This document shows, one piece after another, positions 1-8,357 of a stretch of DNA of 64,000 nucleotides. Numbering within the stretch: position 1 is the first letter of the stretch; each line of letters begins with the position of its first letter. The position numbers and the translations under genes were made by a program. The notes under the pieces were generated by a model that did no database searches, was not told the DNA's origin, and worked only from the letters and a program-made list of their open reading frames with translations. Source of the stretch: Bacillota bacterium (lineage in GTDB: Bacteria > Bacillota > Clostridia > Oscillospirales > Ruminococcaceae); assembly GCA_023458875.1 (NCBI GenBank), contig JAEWXO010000020.1, forward strand, positions 17,133 to 81,132. The letters are read 5' to 3'.

Positions 1-615
1 TATTGTAACAGGATAGTCCTGAGGCTGTATGAATGCGTTGAATCTGATCTCGGTGAGTGAAGTTATAAAATGATCGGCTGTAAGCTTTTCCCCCTCAACA
101 TAAAGCTGTTCATCAAGTTGTACGTCATCTACATAGACATAACCGTCCCTTATGTCAAGCTTTTGTCCTCCTACAGCAATAACTCTTTTTACAAGAGGCC
201 CGAGATTTTCATTTTTCACAATGACAATATCTCCGTTGTCAGGTGAATAAATCTTACTGTAAATAATCCTCTGTGTATCCTCAAGAGTAGGAACCATAGA
301 CGTACCGTCTACAGTGGCCTGATCGAACAGATATGCTCTTACAAGAAGGAATATAAGGAGCCATATACCTACAGTTTCAATGATATCCGTTATATCATTG
401 AATATGCTTTTCCCTTTGTCTGCCTTATCATTACTTTTTTCTGTGTTGTCGTTATCCGTTTCGTTCTGACTGTTTTCTTCTGCATCGGCATTCCCTGTCT
501 GATCTTCGTTTTTTTCTTCTTCAGCAGCACTGCCTGTCAGATCTTCGTTTTTTTCTTCAGCATTATCGCTGACTGTCTCATCCCGACTGTTTTTCTCTTT
601 AATGTCCTCGCTCAT
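1..615 (-). CDS. Signal peptidase I, long acidic N-terminus (partial, runs off left edge)
   Basis: Membrane-bound type I signal peptidase that would cleave Sec/Tat signal peptides outside the membrane. Reading from the ATG at 615 gives 205 codons with no stop before base 1, so the C-terminus is missing. Residues 1-70 are a hydrophilic acidic extension with a near repeat of EEKNED plus TG; one transmembrane helix follows (GIWLLIFLLVRAYLF), then the nucleophile Ser in GTSMVPTL and the general-base Lys in VKRVIAV. The C-terminal GDNR box lies outside the window. It sits 12 bp after a second signal peptidase gene and is probably cotranscribed with it. The family call is secure; the role of the acidic tail is unknown. 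Confidence 0.9.
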   Translation of the reverse strand, partial: MSEDIKEKNSRDETVSDNAEEKNEDLTGSAAEEEKNEDQTGNADAEENSQNETDNDNTEKSNDKADKGKSIFNDITDIIETVGIWLLIFLLVRAYLFDQATVDGTSMVPTLEDTQRIIYSKIYSPDNGDIVIVKNENLGPLVKRVIAVGGQKLDIRDGYVYVDDVQLDEQLYVEGEKLTADHFITSLTEIRFNAFIQPQDYPVTI

Positions 616-627
616 TTAAACACCATC

Positions 628-1248
628 CTATTTAACAAATCCGAAATCAGAAAACGGATATATTCTTAATATTACTTTTCCCACTATTTCATCCTCAGGA
701 ACAAATCCAAGCTCCAGATGTTTACTGTCCTTTGATCTGTTTCTGTTATCACCAAGAACGAATACATAGCCTTCAGGAACAGTAACAGGGTAGTCTTTAA
801 ATGCCCCCATATTCTGGGTTGTGAGTGTATTTACAAAATGATCTGCTTTAAGCTCCGGCGCTGTTCCGTCATCATTTAATTCGTAAAGCTGCTCATCGAG
901 TGCCTTTCCGTCTACATATACTATTCCCGATTCAAAATCTATATTTACGCTCTGGCCACTAAGAGCCACAGTTCTCTTTACTATAAGCTTATCAAGATTT
1001 GAACTGTCAATAATAATAATATCATTTTGTTCAGGCTTATAAAACAGCGGTGAAATAATAACCCTGTCATCTTCTGTAAGCGTCGGCTCCATTGACGGGC
1101 CTGAAACATCAGATATTCTGAATAAATATGTGAATACCAAAAGAACAATAAATATAGAAAAAATAACTGATTCAATCATATCAGCTATATCATTGAATAA
1201 TCTGCTGAAAAAACCGCGTGAATTACTCACAGATGTATTGTTATCCAT
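628..1248 (-). CDS. lepB: Signal peptidase I
   Basis: Type I signal peptidase, 206 residues. A short cytoplasmic N-terminus is followed by one transmembrane helix (about residues 24-45), the catalytic Ser in GPSMEPTL, the catalytic Lys in VKRTVALSG, and the C-terminal box GDNRNRSKDSKHLELG. All catalytic boxes are present, so it should be active. The SD-like GGGGACGA sits just upstream of the ATG at 1248. It lies between rplS and a second signal peptidase; rplS followed by lepB is a common Firmicutes order. Confidence 0.93.
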   Translation of the reverse strand: MDNNTSVSNSRGFFSRLFNDIADMIESVIFSIFIVLLVFTYLFRISDVSGPSMEPTLTEDDRVIISPLFYKPEQNDIIIIDSSNLDKLIVKRTVALSGQSVNIDFESGIVYVDGKALDEQLYELNDDGTAPELKADHFVNTLTTQNMGAFKDYPVTVPEGYVFVLGDNRNRSKDSKHLELGFVPEDEIVGKVILRIYPFSDFGFVK

Positions 1249-1289
1249 TTTATCGTCCCCATTCTGAATATTTTGTTATTACTAATAGC

Positions 1290-1314
1290 AAAAAAGGGAC
1301 TGAGCGTCCCTTTT
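1290..1314 (-). terminator. Intrinsic terminator of rplS
   Basis: On the minus strand the 9-bp stem AAAAGGGAC/GTCCCTTTT closes a 5-nt loop and runs into a T tract, 30 bp after the rplS stop. It separates rplS from the signal peptidase genes, although readthrough is possible. Confidence 0.85.
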
Positions 1315-1345
1315 AACTATCGATAAAAGATCAGCAGCTGATAAA

Positions 1346-1690
1346 TTAACGTACTGCTTCTTTAACTTTAGCAGCTTTACCAACTCTGTCGCGGAGATAG
1401 TACAGCTTAGCTCTGCGTACTTTACCTTTTCTGACAATTTCAACCTTGTCAACAACAGGTGCGTGCATTGGGAATACTCTTTCGATTCCACAGCCATGAG
1501 CTAAACGTCTAACAGTAAATGTTTCACTTATTCCGCCGTTCTTCTTAGCAATAACTGTACCTTCAAAAATCTGAAGACGGAATTTTTCGCCTTCCTTGAT
1601 TCTTACATAAACCTTTACAGTGTCACCAACTTCAAAAGCCGGAAGTTCTGCCTTCATACTGTCTTTGCTGATTAATTCGAGTGCATTCAT
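1346..1690 (-). CDS. rplS: 50S ribosomal protein L19
   Basis: Large-subunit ribosomal protein at the 30S-50S interface. It is 114 residues, the normal length, and starts MNALELISKDSMK with the characteristic GDTVKVYVRIKEG and the basic C-terminal segment RRAKLYYLRDRVGKAAKVKE. An AGGAGG SD lies 7 bp before the ATG. A 190-bp leader with a consensus promoter precedes it, and an intrinsic terminator follows. Confidence 0.97.
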   Translation of the reverse strand: MNALELISKDSMKAELPAFEVGDTVKVYVRIKEGEKFRLQIFEGTVIAKKNGGISETFTVRRLAHGCGIERVFPMHAPVVDKVEIVRKGKVRRAKLYYLRDRVGKAAKVKEAVR

Positions 1691-1826
1691 TTGTAATTTC
1701 CTCCTAAAATTTCTGAATATTCTTACATTATAAGCTTAATCAAAGCAAATATGCAGCGGACTATTCGTTTTAATGTCATTAAATGGCATTAACTCTCGTC
1801 GTAAAAAACGACGGACTTTAAATGCT
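1691..1826 (-). promoter_or_regulatory. Candidate L19 leader (5' UTR of rplS)
   Basis: The 5' UTR between the rplS promoter and start codon is about 135 nt. It contains a stem-loop CGTCGT/ACGACG (around 1797-1813) and a GCCATTTAATG/CATTAAA pairing near 1770-1790. L19 leader RNAs that autoregulate rplS are known in Firmicutes; assignment to that family here is inferred from position and structure only. Confidence 0.45.
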
Positions 1827-1831
1827 ATATA

Positions 1832-1860
1832 ATCATAGCACACTTTGAAAATAAATTCAA
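1832..1860 (-). promoter_or_regulatory. Promoter of rplS
   Basis: On the minus strand: -35 TTGAAT (1855-1860), 17-bp spacer, -10 TATGAT (1832-1837) with an extended TG motif directly upstream. This fits a strong sigma-A promoter. Confidence 0.75.
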
Positions 1861-1884
1861 TACTTTTTTTAAAATAAAAAAGAG

Positions 1885-2955
1885 CTATTCTATACACCCG
1901 CCTCCGAGTACAACATCTCCGTCATAAAACACAACAGCCTGTCCGCTTGTAACCGCTCTCTGTGGTCTTGCAAATACAACCTTTACCTTTCCTCCTTCAA
2001 GAGGATATACGACCGCCGGCTCATCCTTCTGATTATAACGTGTCTTTGCCGTTACATCAAGCGGTTTATCAGGAAATTCGCCGGAAATGAAATTAACATC
2101 ATCCGCTGTAAGCTCTGATGTAAGGAGCTCCTCATTGCTGCCAAGTGTTACTGTATTTGAAACGCTGTCCTTGTGTATTACGAATGCCGGCTTTCCAAGC
2201 GCTATGCCGAGTCCCTTTCTCTGACCTATAGTATAATAGATTATTCCCTTATGTGTTCCGAGAATATTTCCGTCTTTATCAATGAAATTTCCAGCCTTAA
2301 CCGGATACTCTGATTTTTCTCTTATAAACTCACCGTATTTTCCGTCAGGCACAAAGCATATATCCTGGCTGTCAGGTTTTCTTGAATTTACGAGCCCTGA
2401 CTCCTCTGCCATCCTTCTTACTTCTGTTTTTTCATATTCAGCAAGAGGAAAAAGTGTTTTTGACAGCTGATACTGAGTAAGATTATACAGAACATACGTC
2501 TGATCCTTCGATCTGTCCTTAGGCCTTTTAAGAACGTATTTTCCTGTACTTTCATCATACTCCCTTACGGAATAATGTCCTGTTGCAATATAGTCATATC
2601 CAAGTTCCTCGGCACGCCTTAGCATTTTGTCAAATTTTATATGTTTGTTGCACTCTATGCATGGATTCGGAGTCTTTCCTGAAATATAGCTTTCAATAAA
2701 ATTATCTATAACATATCTGTGGAATTCCTGTTTGAAATTAAAAACAAGGTGTTCAAAGCCAAGTTTATAGGCAACTGCCCTTGCGTCCTCAACATCTGAA
2801 AGCGAACAGCATGTTTTTGTTTCTGTATCTGAAATATCATCAGAAGAAAACATTTTTATTGTAACTCCGGTAACTTCATAGCCCTTTTCAAGCAATACCT
2901 TTGCTGCAACAGAGCTGTCCACTCCGCCGCTCATTCCTACCATAACCTTAGCCAT
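1885..2955 (-). CDS. mnmA: tRNA-specific 2-thiouridylase MnmA
   Basis: Catalyses ATP-dependent 2-thiolation of the wobble uridine in tRNAs for Lys, Glu and Gln. The 356-residue protein has the N-terminal PP-loop SGGVDSS, the nucleophilic Cys region NPCIECNKHIKF, and the persulfide Cys region DSQDICFVPDGKYGEF. A TCCSLSDVEDA segment is also present. The C-terminal beta-barrel ends GDVVLGGGCIE. Length and motifs are typical. It ends 195 bp upstream of rplS and probably belongs to a separate transcription unit. Confidence 0.96.
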   Translation of the reverse strand: MAKVMVGMSGGVDSSVAAKVLLEKGYEVTGVTIKMFSSDDISDTETKTCCSLSDVEDARAVAYKLGFEHLVFNFKQEFHRYVIDNFIESYISGKTPNPCIECNKHIKFDKMLRRAEELGYDYIATGHYSVREYDESTGKYVLKRPKDRSKDQTYVLYNLTQYQLSKTLFPLAEYEKTEVRRMAEESGLVNSRKPDSQDICFVPDGKYGEFIREKSEYPVKAGNFIDKDGNILGTHKGIIYYTIGQRKGLGIALGKPAFVIHKDSVSNTVTLGSNEELLTSELTADDVNFISGEFPDKPLDVTAKTRYNQKDEPAVVYPLEGGKVKVVFARPQRAVTSGQAVVFYDGDVVLGGGCIE

Positions 2956-2974
2956 TTTAAAACCTCTCTTTTCT

Positions 2975-4000
2975 TTAGTCAGGATATCTCGTCATAACAT
3001 ATGTAAGTGTGTTTTTTGCTTCTGTCCATGTAAGCTTTCTTCCCCAGTGCACCTTGCTGTTGTAGTTTCCTTCTGCAAGCACAAATCCCTCATCTGTTAT
3101 CTGAAGTACTATGACTGAATGAGTGTCATTATTTACTCTCAGAATATCTCCTACCCTTATATCAGTTACATCTGCATTTGTAATCTTTCTTGCCGGAAGT
3201 TTTCCGAATGCGGCGTCAGACAGCATAAATGCAAATCCCGCACAGCCGTATCCTATGTTGTAGATTCCGCCATTCCATACATAAGAATTGTTATTTGTCC
3301 ACGGCGTACCCTCCGGATATTGTGTTTTAAACGCGATCATTGCGTTATATATGCTTTTTTCATCAAGTCCGGGAGCAGCCGGCTGAGTATTTGTCGTTGT
3401 AACCGTAGTCTTTGAAGTCTGAGGTGCCGAAGTAACCGGCTGTGTTGTCTGAGGCGTCTGAGTCGTTGTCGGCACAGTCCGGAGTGTTGAAGTCGTTGCC
3501 GGAGGATTATGTACTGCTGAAGTCGTTGCAGGCTGAGTATGAAACTCGGAAGTCACTGCCGGCTGAGTCTGTAAAGCCGAAGATACTGACGGCTGAGTCT
3601 GAGGAGCGGAAGTCACTAACGGCTGGGTATGTAAAGCCGAAGATACTGACGGCTGGGTATGAAGTGTTGAGGCCGCCGTCTGCTGAGTCTGTGAAGCTGA
3701 AGTTACTGTCGGCTGAGTCTGTAAAGCTGATGTTTCTTCCTGTTTAGTCTGTTGCGTCGAAGCCGTTTCAGAAGGCAAATCAGTATTATTGATTATTCTC
3801 TTTTTAATACGGTTTAAATCAAAAACATCGATGCGTCCGTCGTTATTTGTATCGTACTCATCGATACCGGAATCTTGTGTCATATCAAGTAAAATATATT
3901 TTTTTATATCTGTCACTTCATTATATGCATTTACACCAGCTGTAACTGAAGCTAATATGCTGCCTACGAGAAGCAAGCTGACTATTTTGTGCATTTTCAC
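2975..4000 (-). CDS. Secreted protein: signal peptide, half-dockerin, TQP repeats, NlpC/CHAP-like domain
   Basis: Exported 341-residue protein. Residues 1-25 are a signal peptide. Around residues 48-66 there is one canonical EF-hand dockerin loop (DTNNDGRIDVFDLNRIKKRI); the preceding half lacks a clear calcium loop, so the dockerin is incomplete. A low-complexity Thr/Ser/Gln/Pro linker with a 10-residue period follows (about 90-205). The C-terminus carries Cys253 in GYGCAGFAF and His294 in DTHSVIVL, in the order and context of a papain-like NlpC/P60 or CHAP cysteine hydrolase; cell-wall amidase or peptidase activity is an inference. The start is GTG with GAGG 7 bp upstream. It is monocistronic and lies between mnmA and a membrane protein gene. 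Confidence 0.75.
   Translation of the reverse strand: MKMHKIVSLLLVGSILASVTAGVNAYNEVTDIKKYILLDMTQDSGIDEYDTNNDGRIDVFDLNRIKKRIINNTDLPSETASTQQTKQEETSALQTQPTVTSASQTQQTAASTLHTQPSVSSALHTQPLVTSAPQTQPSVSSALQTQPAVTSEFHTQPATTSAVHNPPATTSTLRTVPTTTQTPQTTQPVTSAPQTSKTTVTTTNTQPAAPGLDEKSIYNAMIAFKTQYPEGTPWTNNNSYVWNGGIYNIGYGCAGFAFMLSDAAFGKLPARKITNADVTDIRVGDILRVNNDTHSVIVLQITDEGFVLAEGNYNSKVHWGRKLTWTEAKNTLTYVMTRYPD
3385..3730 (-). repeat. 30-bp period coding repeat (TQP linker)
   Basis: About eleven imperfect units encode decapeptides of the form TSALQTQPSV within the secreted dockerin protein. The period is constant while residues vary (SALHTQPLV, SEFHTQPAT and so on). It is probably a flexible, possibly glycosylated linker whose copy number may vary between strains. 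Confidence 0.85.
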
Positions 4001-4035
4001 AGTATTACCTCACTTTATAAAATTATTTGTCTACT

Positions 4036-4064
4036 ATTATAACACTGATTCATTTTAATTACAA
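4036..4064 (-). promoter_or_regulatory. Promoter of the secreted dockerin gene
   Basis: On the minus strand: TTGTAA (4059-4064), 17-bp spacer, TATAAT (4036-4041), about 35 bp upstream of the GTG start at 4000. Confidence 0.6.
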
Positions 4065-4069
4065 GTAAC

Positions 4070-4104
4070 AAAAATACCCTTTACATTTTATGCAAAGGGT
4101 ATTT
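4070..4104 (-). terminator. Intrinsic terminator of the rhomboid-like gene
   Basis: An 11-bp perfect stem (AAATACCCTTT at 4072-4082 with AAAGGGTATTT at 4094-4104) around an 11-nt loop, just after the stop of the gene ending at 4109. Confidence 0.75.
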
Positions 4105-4108
4105 CCAA

Positions 4109-4780
4109 TCATTTTGTTTTTTGTATTTTATATTTTATTTTATATTTCCAATGATGGATTTTCATCTTCATCCTTTGCCTGAAATCGCCACCGAAAAAGA
4201 TTGCAAGATTTATAAGCGACATAATTATTGCCACTTTTCCCGGAAGTCCCGAATAAAAAAAGCTTATTATCATAAAAACCGCATCAAGCATTGCAAGGTA
4301 TTTTATTTTTATAGGAATAAAAAAGAAAAGAAGCATTTGGAAGTCTGGCGCTATTAACGCAAATGCTATGAAAAGAGAAAATGTAAGAAAATAATTCGAC
4401 GTAAATCCCGTTATAAATCCACCTATTATTGTGCCTATGATACCGCTTAAATAAAAAATGTTAAATTTGAAGGTACCCCAGTTACTTTCCATAATCTGAC
4501 CTATAAGCCAGTAAAAATAAAAAGTAAATATAAGAAAAATAGGTGTTGTCTGAAAAGGAATAAAAATAAAGGATATTATCCTCCACACCTGACCGTGCAT
4601 TATGGCATCGCGTGAAAAAACAATAAGAGGTGAAATTGCTTCTTTCCCCGCCATAGGGCAGATAAAATTATCCATTACATATACAATAACCATTCCTGTT
4701 ATTATAATATTCATAAGACCGTGCACTGCATATTTGCCGTATTTCCATTCAAGCTTGTAAAGCCATTTTTCAAGTTTCAT
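4109..4780 (-). CDS. Rhomboid-like polytopic membrane protein
   Basis: A 223-residue integral membrane protein with about six hydrophobic helices and a basic C-terminal tail. GQVWRIISFIFIPF, followed by a helix and ESNWGTFKFNIFYLSGIIG, resembles the early helices of bacterial rhomboid proteases. The catalytic GxSG serine is not visible where expected (TGFTSNYFLTFSLFIAF), and no His stands out in the last helix. It is therefore best described as a rhomboid-fold pseudoprotease candidate. Fold assignment is by pattern; function unknown. Confidence 0.6.
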   Translation of the reverse strand: MKLEKWLYKLEWKYGKYAVHGLMNIIITGMVIVYVMDNFICPMAGKEAISPLIVFSRDAIMHGQVWRIISFIFIPFQTTPIFLIFTFYFYWLIGQIMESNWGTFKFNIFYLSGIIGTIIGGFITGFTSNYFLTFSLFIAFALIAPDFQMLLFFFIPIKIKYLAMLDAVFMIISFFYSGLPGKVAIIMSLINLAIFFGGDFRQRMKMKIHHWKYKIKYKIQKTK

Positions 4781-4876
4781 TTATTGTATGTCGGACCCCT
4801 TTCTGTTTATATAGTTTATTTAATATGCAGCAGTGCTTAACGTTACTGCTTTAAACACAATAGACTGATGTCATTA

Positions 4877-5539
4877 TTATAATTGACAGTACTGATTGAC
4901 GATAAATTCAGAAAATTCATTAAAATCCTTCACCGACATATCAGCAATAGCTACTGCCTGTTCCCAGTCGTTTAATTTTTCGTCAAATACCGCAACGGTA
5001 AAAAATCCTGACTTTTTTGCTGCTTCAAGGCAGTGTACCGAATCATCCAGAACCGCAGTAAACTGAGGCGGAATACCCATAAGACTGCTTATGTTATTAA
5101 AAAAAGATGGATCATCCTTTTTTATTCCGCTTTCCTCACATGTATATATAAACTTAAACCTTTCATATATTCCGTGACGTTTAAGTATTATGTCTGTAAG
5201 CGAACGGTAATTCGCTGTAGCAACGCAATATGGAATTTTATGTTTATCCAGAACATCAAGAATCTCACAGGCATATTCTTTAAGAGGAATAGAATGCGCA
5301 TATTCATCATGTATCATCTGTTCTATTCTTTCTGTTATTGCCTCTGATTTCATTTTTACACCGAGCTTAATAAAATATTCAGCTGACTCTTTCATACTGA
5401 GCTTTTTCATTATGTCCGATATTCCGTCGGGCGGTGTAATACCGTTTTCCAGAAGGAAATTATAATCAACATTTTCCCAGCATTTCATTGAATCTATAAG
5501 CGTTCCGTCCAGATCAAAAATTACAGCTTTTATTTTCAT
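4877..5539 (-). CDS. HAD-superfamily phosphatase / beta-phosphoglucomutase-like
   Basis: Haloacid dehalogenase-type hydrolase of 220 residues. Motif I is FDLDGTLIDS at residues 8-17, with the nucleophilic Asp and acid/base Asp. A helical cap follows, then motif II-like VATANYRS, Lys in SGIKKDDPSFF, and motif IV AVLDDSVHCLEAAKKSGFF. This matches subfamily IA (phosphatase or phosphoglucomutase-like); substrate cannot be told. It ends a possible operon with tmcAL, 25 bp apart. Confidence 0.85.
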   Translation of the reverse strand: MKIKAVIFDLDGTLIDSMKCWENVDYNFLLENGITPPDGISDIMKKLSMKESAEYFIKLGVKMKSEAITERIEQMIHDEYAHSIPLKEYACEILDVLDKHKIPYCVATANYRSLTDIILKRHGIYERFKFIYTCEESGIKKDDPSFFNNISSLMGIPPQFTAVLDDSVHCLEAAKKSGFFTVAVFDEKLNDWEQAVAIADMSVKDFNEFSEFIVNQYCQL

Positions 5540-5564
5540 AAATTAAATATTATCCTGACTTTTA

Positions 5565-6755
5565 TCATATTGAATTTGTAACACCTATTTTAGCACGGTA
5601 ATCAGTACCTACAGGCTGAACCTTTTCCATTGCTATTGAATGTATGTCTGTTGAAAGTGATTCAAGCTCCGCAGCTCTTCTTGTGACTGCATTTATTTCT
5701 CCAAGCTTTGAAAGTGATGTTGCAAGCGGTATTCTTGACTTTCCCTTTGCAACTGAAAGTATGTCAGTACCTCTTTCATTTACCGCAAGTATTCGTCCGT
5801 AAACAGGAGGAGTTGTAAGATCATCCTTTGTTATGCCGAGAAGTGCATTTACAAGTATCCTTCTTATTCTTGACATAGTATAGCGCTTTGTCTTTATCAT
5901 TTCCATCATTTCCTGAACACTTGATGCTGTTCTTGCCTCATAAATCCTGTGTTCAAGGCCCTGTCCTACATCAGGCACGTCTCTTATAAGAGCAGGAGTC
6001 ATCATTCTCATCCTGTACATTATAGCCTTTTCAAGATTTGAAAACTGTGCTATTTTTCCATTTGCAACTGCGTCGGAAAGAATATCGAACATTACCTTCG
6101 GCATAAGGTCAGAATATGCATTTTCCCTGACATTTTGTCTTATAAATGACGCACTTGCAAAATTACATACAACGTCAGGCTGGTCATGTCCTGCATTTTT
6201 TCTTGTTACAGTAAACGGAGTAATTTTTGAGTTAAGGTATGAAATTGTCTTTATATACTCTATTGCAAGAAGATTGTTAGGCCACTGGAATACATCCGCT
6301 ACCTGCTTTCCGAAATTTTTCTCAGCCAGAAGGTTCATTGCACTCGGATAAGAAAGACCGCTGTCAAGCAATATTTTCAGCTCAGGAGACTGTGAACATG
6401 CTATGCTTGCCTTTACAGCAGACAATATTTTATTTATATCTCCGCTCTCACTTCCGAATGAAACCTCATCCACACAGCCCATAGCATTTAATATGTACAT
6501 AGCGCCCCTTGCAAAAACCTCTGCACTTGAAAGTGAATATGCAACAGGAAGCTCAATTACAAGGTCAGCACCTGACTTTACTGCTGCCTTTGCCCTTTCG
6601 AATTTGTCAATAATAGCCACATCGCCGCGCTGAACATAATTTCCGCTCATTACTGCAACAATATGAGTCGCACCGTTTTCCCTTGTCTTTTGTATATGGT
6701 AACTATGGCCATTATGGAAAGGATTGTATTCACATATTATACCTGAAACCTTCAT
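5565..6755 (-). CDS. tmcAL: tRNA(Met) cytidine acetate ligase TmcAL (YlbM family)
   Basis: Forms N4-acetylcytidine at the wobble position of elongator tRNA-Met using acetate and ATP. The 396-residue protein begins with a nucleotidyltransferase fold: GIICEYNPFHNGHSYHI (the HxGH-type motif), VAVMSGNYVQRGD, and GADLVIELP. The C-terminal half includes the conserved RNALLGI-like region RRILVNALLGI. An AGGAGGAAT SD precedes the ATG. It diverges from ackA, whose product interconverts acetate, TmcAL's own substrate. Confidence 0.9.
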   Translation of the reverse strand: MKVSGIICEYNPFHNGHSYHIQKTRENGATHIVAVMSGNYVQRGDVAIIDKFERAKAAVKSGADLVIELPVAYSLSSAEVFARGAMYILNAMGCVDEVSFGSESGDINKILSAVKASIACSQSPELKILLDSGLSYPSAMNLLAEKNFGKQVADVFQWPNNLLAIEYIKTISYLNSKITPFTVTRKNAGHDQPDVVCNFASASFIRQNVRENAYSDLMPKVMFDILSDAVANGKIAQFSNLEKAIMYRMRMMTPALIRDVPDVGQGLEHRIYEARTASSVQEMMEMIKTKRYTMSRIRRILVNALLGITKDDLTTPPVYGRILAVNERGTDILSVAKGKSRIPLATSLSKLGEINAVTRRAAELESLSTDIHSIAMEKVQPVGTDYRAKIGVTNSI

Positions 6756-6831
6756 AACATTATTCCTCCTGATTTTTTTTGATTAAACATTATCACTTTT
6801 TTGTTAAAAAAGCTGATTTTTTTTAAAGTGC

Positions 6832-6859
6832 TTGCAATTTTTCTACAATGGTATATAAT
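6832..6859 (+). promoter_or_regulatory. Promoter of ackA
   Basis: TTGCAA (6832-6837), 16-bp spacer, TATAAT (6854-6859), about 95 bp before the ackA start and in the divergent region with tmcAL. Confidence 0.6.
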
Positions 6860-6953
6860 TAATTATTGTACTTTGACAGAAAATATATACTTATATCTGT
6901 ATTTCAGTCAATTTACCGTAATTCTAATAAAACTCGAAAGGATTGAAAAAAGA

Positions 6954-8159
6954 ATGAAAATTCTAGTAATCAACGCGGGAAGCTCATCACTTAAATATCA
7001 GCTTATTGATATGAGTGACGAATCTGTGATAGCAAAGGGAAACTGTGACAGAATCGGTATCGGAGGTCATATTTCACATAGAACATTTGACGGCCGTACA
7101 TATGAAGCTGACTGTGAATTTCCTACACACACTGAGGCTTTCCAGAAGCTTGTTGAGGTCCTTACTAAAGGTGATGCATCGGTTATTTCTGACATGTCTG
7201 AAGTTTCAGCAGTAGGACATAGAATAGTACAGGGTGCTGAAATATTTTCAGAAACTTGCATAGCAACAGATGAGGTTATTGAGCAGATTGACGGACTTGC
7301 TGAACTCGCACCTGTTCATAACCACGCACATGCACTTGCACTCAGAGCCTGCAGATCAGTTATTCCTGATGACGTAAAGCAGGTCGTAGTGTTTGATACC
7401 AGTTTTCATCAGACAATGCCTAAAAAAGCATATATGTTCGGTGTACCTTATGAATGTTATACCGATCTCCATGTTCGTAAATACGGTTTTCACGGAACAT
7501 CACACCGTTTTGTAACAGCTAAGCTTGCAAAGGTACTCGAAAAAGATATTAAAGACATGAAAATCGTATCATGCCATCTTGGAAACGGTTCTTCAATCAC
7601 TGCTGTTGACGGAGGAAGATCAGTTGATACCACAATGGGCTTTACACCTCTTGACGGTCTTATCATGGGCACAAGATGCGGTGCTATAGATGCTTCTGCT
7701 GTAACATTTATTCAGAACAAGCTAGGCATGACCTCTTCAGAAATGAGCGAATACCTTAACAAAAAATCAGGCTTCCTCGGCGTATCCGGAATATCAAGTG
7801 ATAACCGTGATATATCAAGTGCAGTTGAAGAAGGCGACGAAAGAGCAAGTCTTACATCAGAAATGCTTTGCTATCAGATCAAAAAATATATAGGTGCATT
7901 TGCTGCTGCAATGAACGGCGTTGACGCTGTAATCTTTACAGGCGGAATCGGTGAAAATGCCCCTGAAATCCGTCAGAATTCATGTGCTGATATGGACTTC
8001 TTCGGGATTGACATAGACACTGAAATCAATAAAGCAATCCGTGGAGAGCTTTGCAGAATTTCATCTGAAAAATCCAAAGTTCAGGTATGGGTTGTACCTA
8101 CAAATGAAGAGCTCCTTATTGCCCGTGATACACTTGAACTTATACAGAACGTGAAATAA
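6954..8159 (+). CDS. ackA: Acetate kinase
   Basis: Converts acetyl phosphate and ADP to acetate and ATP, the energy-conserving last step of acetate fermentation. The ATG at 6954 is preferred over an upstream in-frame start at 6801 because AAAGGA lies 12 bp ahead, the resulting 401 residues is the family length, and the protein then begins MKILVINAGSSSLKY as in homologues. Further motifs are HLGNGSSITAVDGG and FTGGIGENAPEIR. No pta is visible nearby. A strong terminator follows at 8260. Confidence 0.97.
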   Translation: MKILVINAGSSSLKYQLIDMSDESVIAKGNCDRIGIGGHISHRTFDGRTYEADCEFPTHTEAFQKLVEVLTKGDASVISDMSEVSAVGHRIVQGAEIFSETCIATDEVIEQIDGLAELAPVHNHAHALALRACRSVIPDDVKQVVVFDTSFHQTMPKKAYMFGVPYECYTDLHVRKYGFHGTSHRFVTAKLAKVLEKDIKDMKIVSCHLGNGSSITAVDGGRSVDTTMGFTPLDGLIMGTRCGAIDASAVTFIQNKLGMTSSEMSEYLNKKSGFLGVSGISSDNRDISSAVEEGDERASLTSEMLCYQIKKYIGAFAAAMNGVDAVIFTGGIGENAPEIRQNSCADMDFFGIDIDTEINKAIRGELCRISSEKSKVQVWVVPTNEELLIARDTLELIQNVK

Positions 8160-8259
8160 AATCCTATACCTTAAAACAATCTATCGAATATTATATCATA
8201 TTAGTTTATAAAAAACAATAGAAAAAACGCTGAAAATTGTTTTGATCCATAAGACCGGA

Positions 8260-8310
8260 AAAGAACCTGCCATTGTCGCAAATACGATAACGGCAGGTTC
8301 TTTTTTTTTT
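8260..8310 (+). terminator. Intrinsic terminator after ackA
   Basis: The stem AAGAACCTGCC/GGCAGGTTCTT encloses a 20-nt loop and is followed by ten or more T. A TTG in the T tract at 8310 could be mistaken for a start of the next gene. Confidence 0.9.
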
Positions 8311-8357
8311 TGAGCAAACATATCTATTCAGTAATTATAAATATTTTTACAAAGGGC

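Noticed and set aside
3442..3747. Plus-strand open frame opposite the TQP repeat linker
   Set aside because: It is the antisense image of a 30-bp period repeat, with no SD or plausible product.
6801..6953. N-terminal extension of acetate kinase from an upstream ATG
   Set aside because: It reads through the promoter region, has no suitable SD, and the ATG at 6954 gives the family length and N-terminus with a good SD.
8310..8357. TTG start for the AGCS symporter
   Set aside because: It lies in the T tract of the ackA terminator and has no SD.
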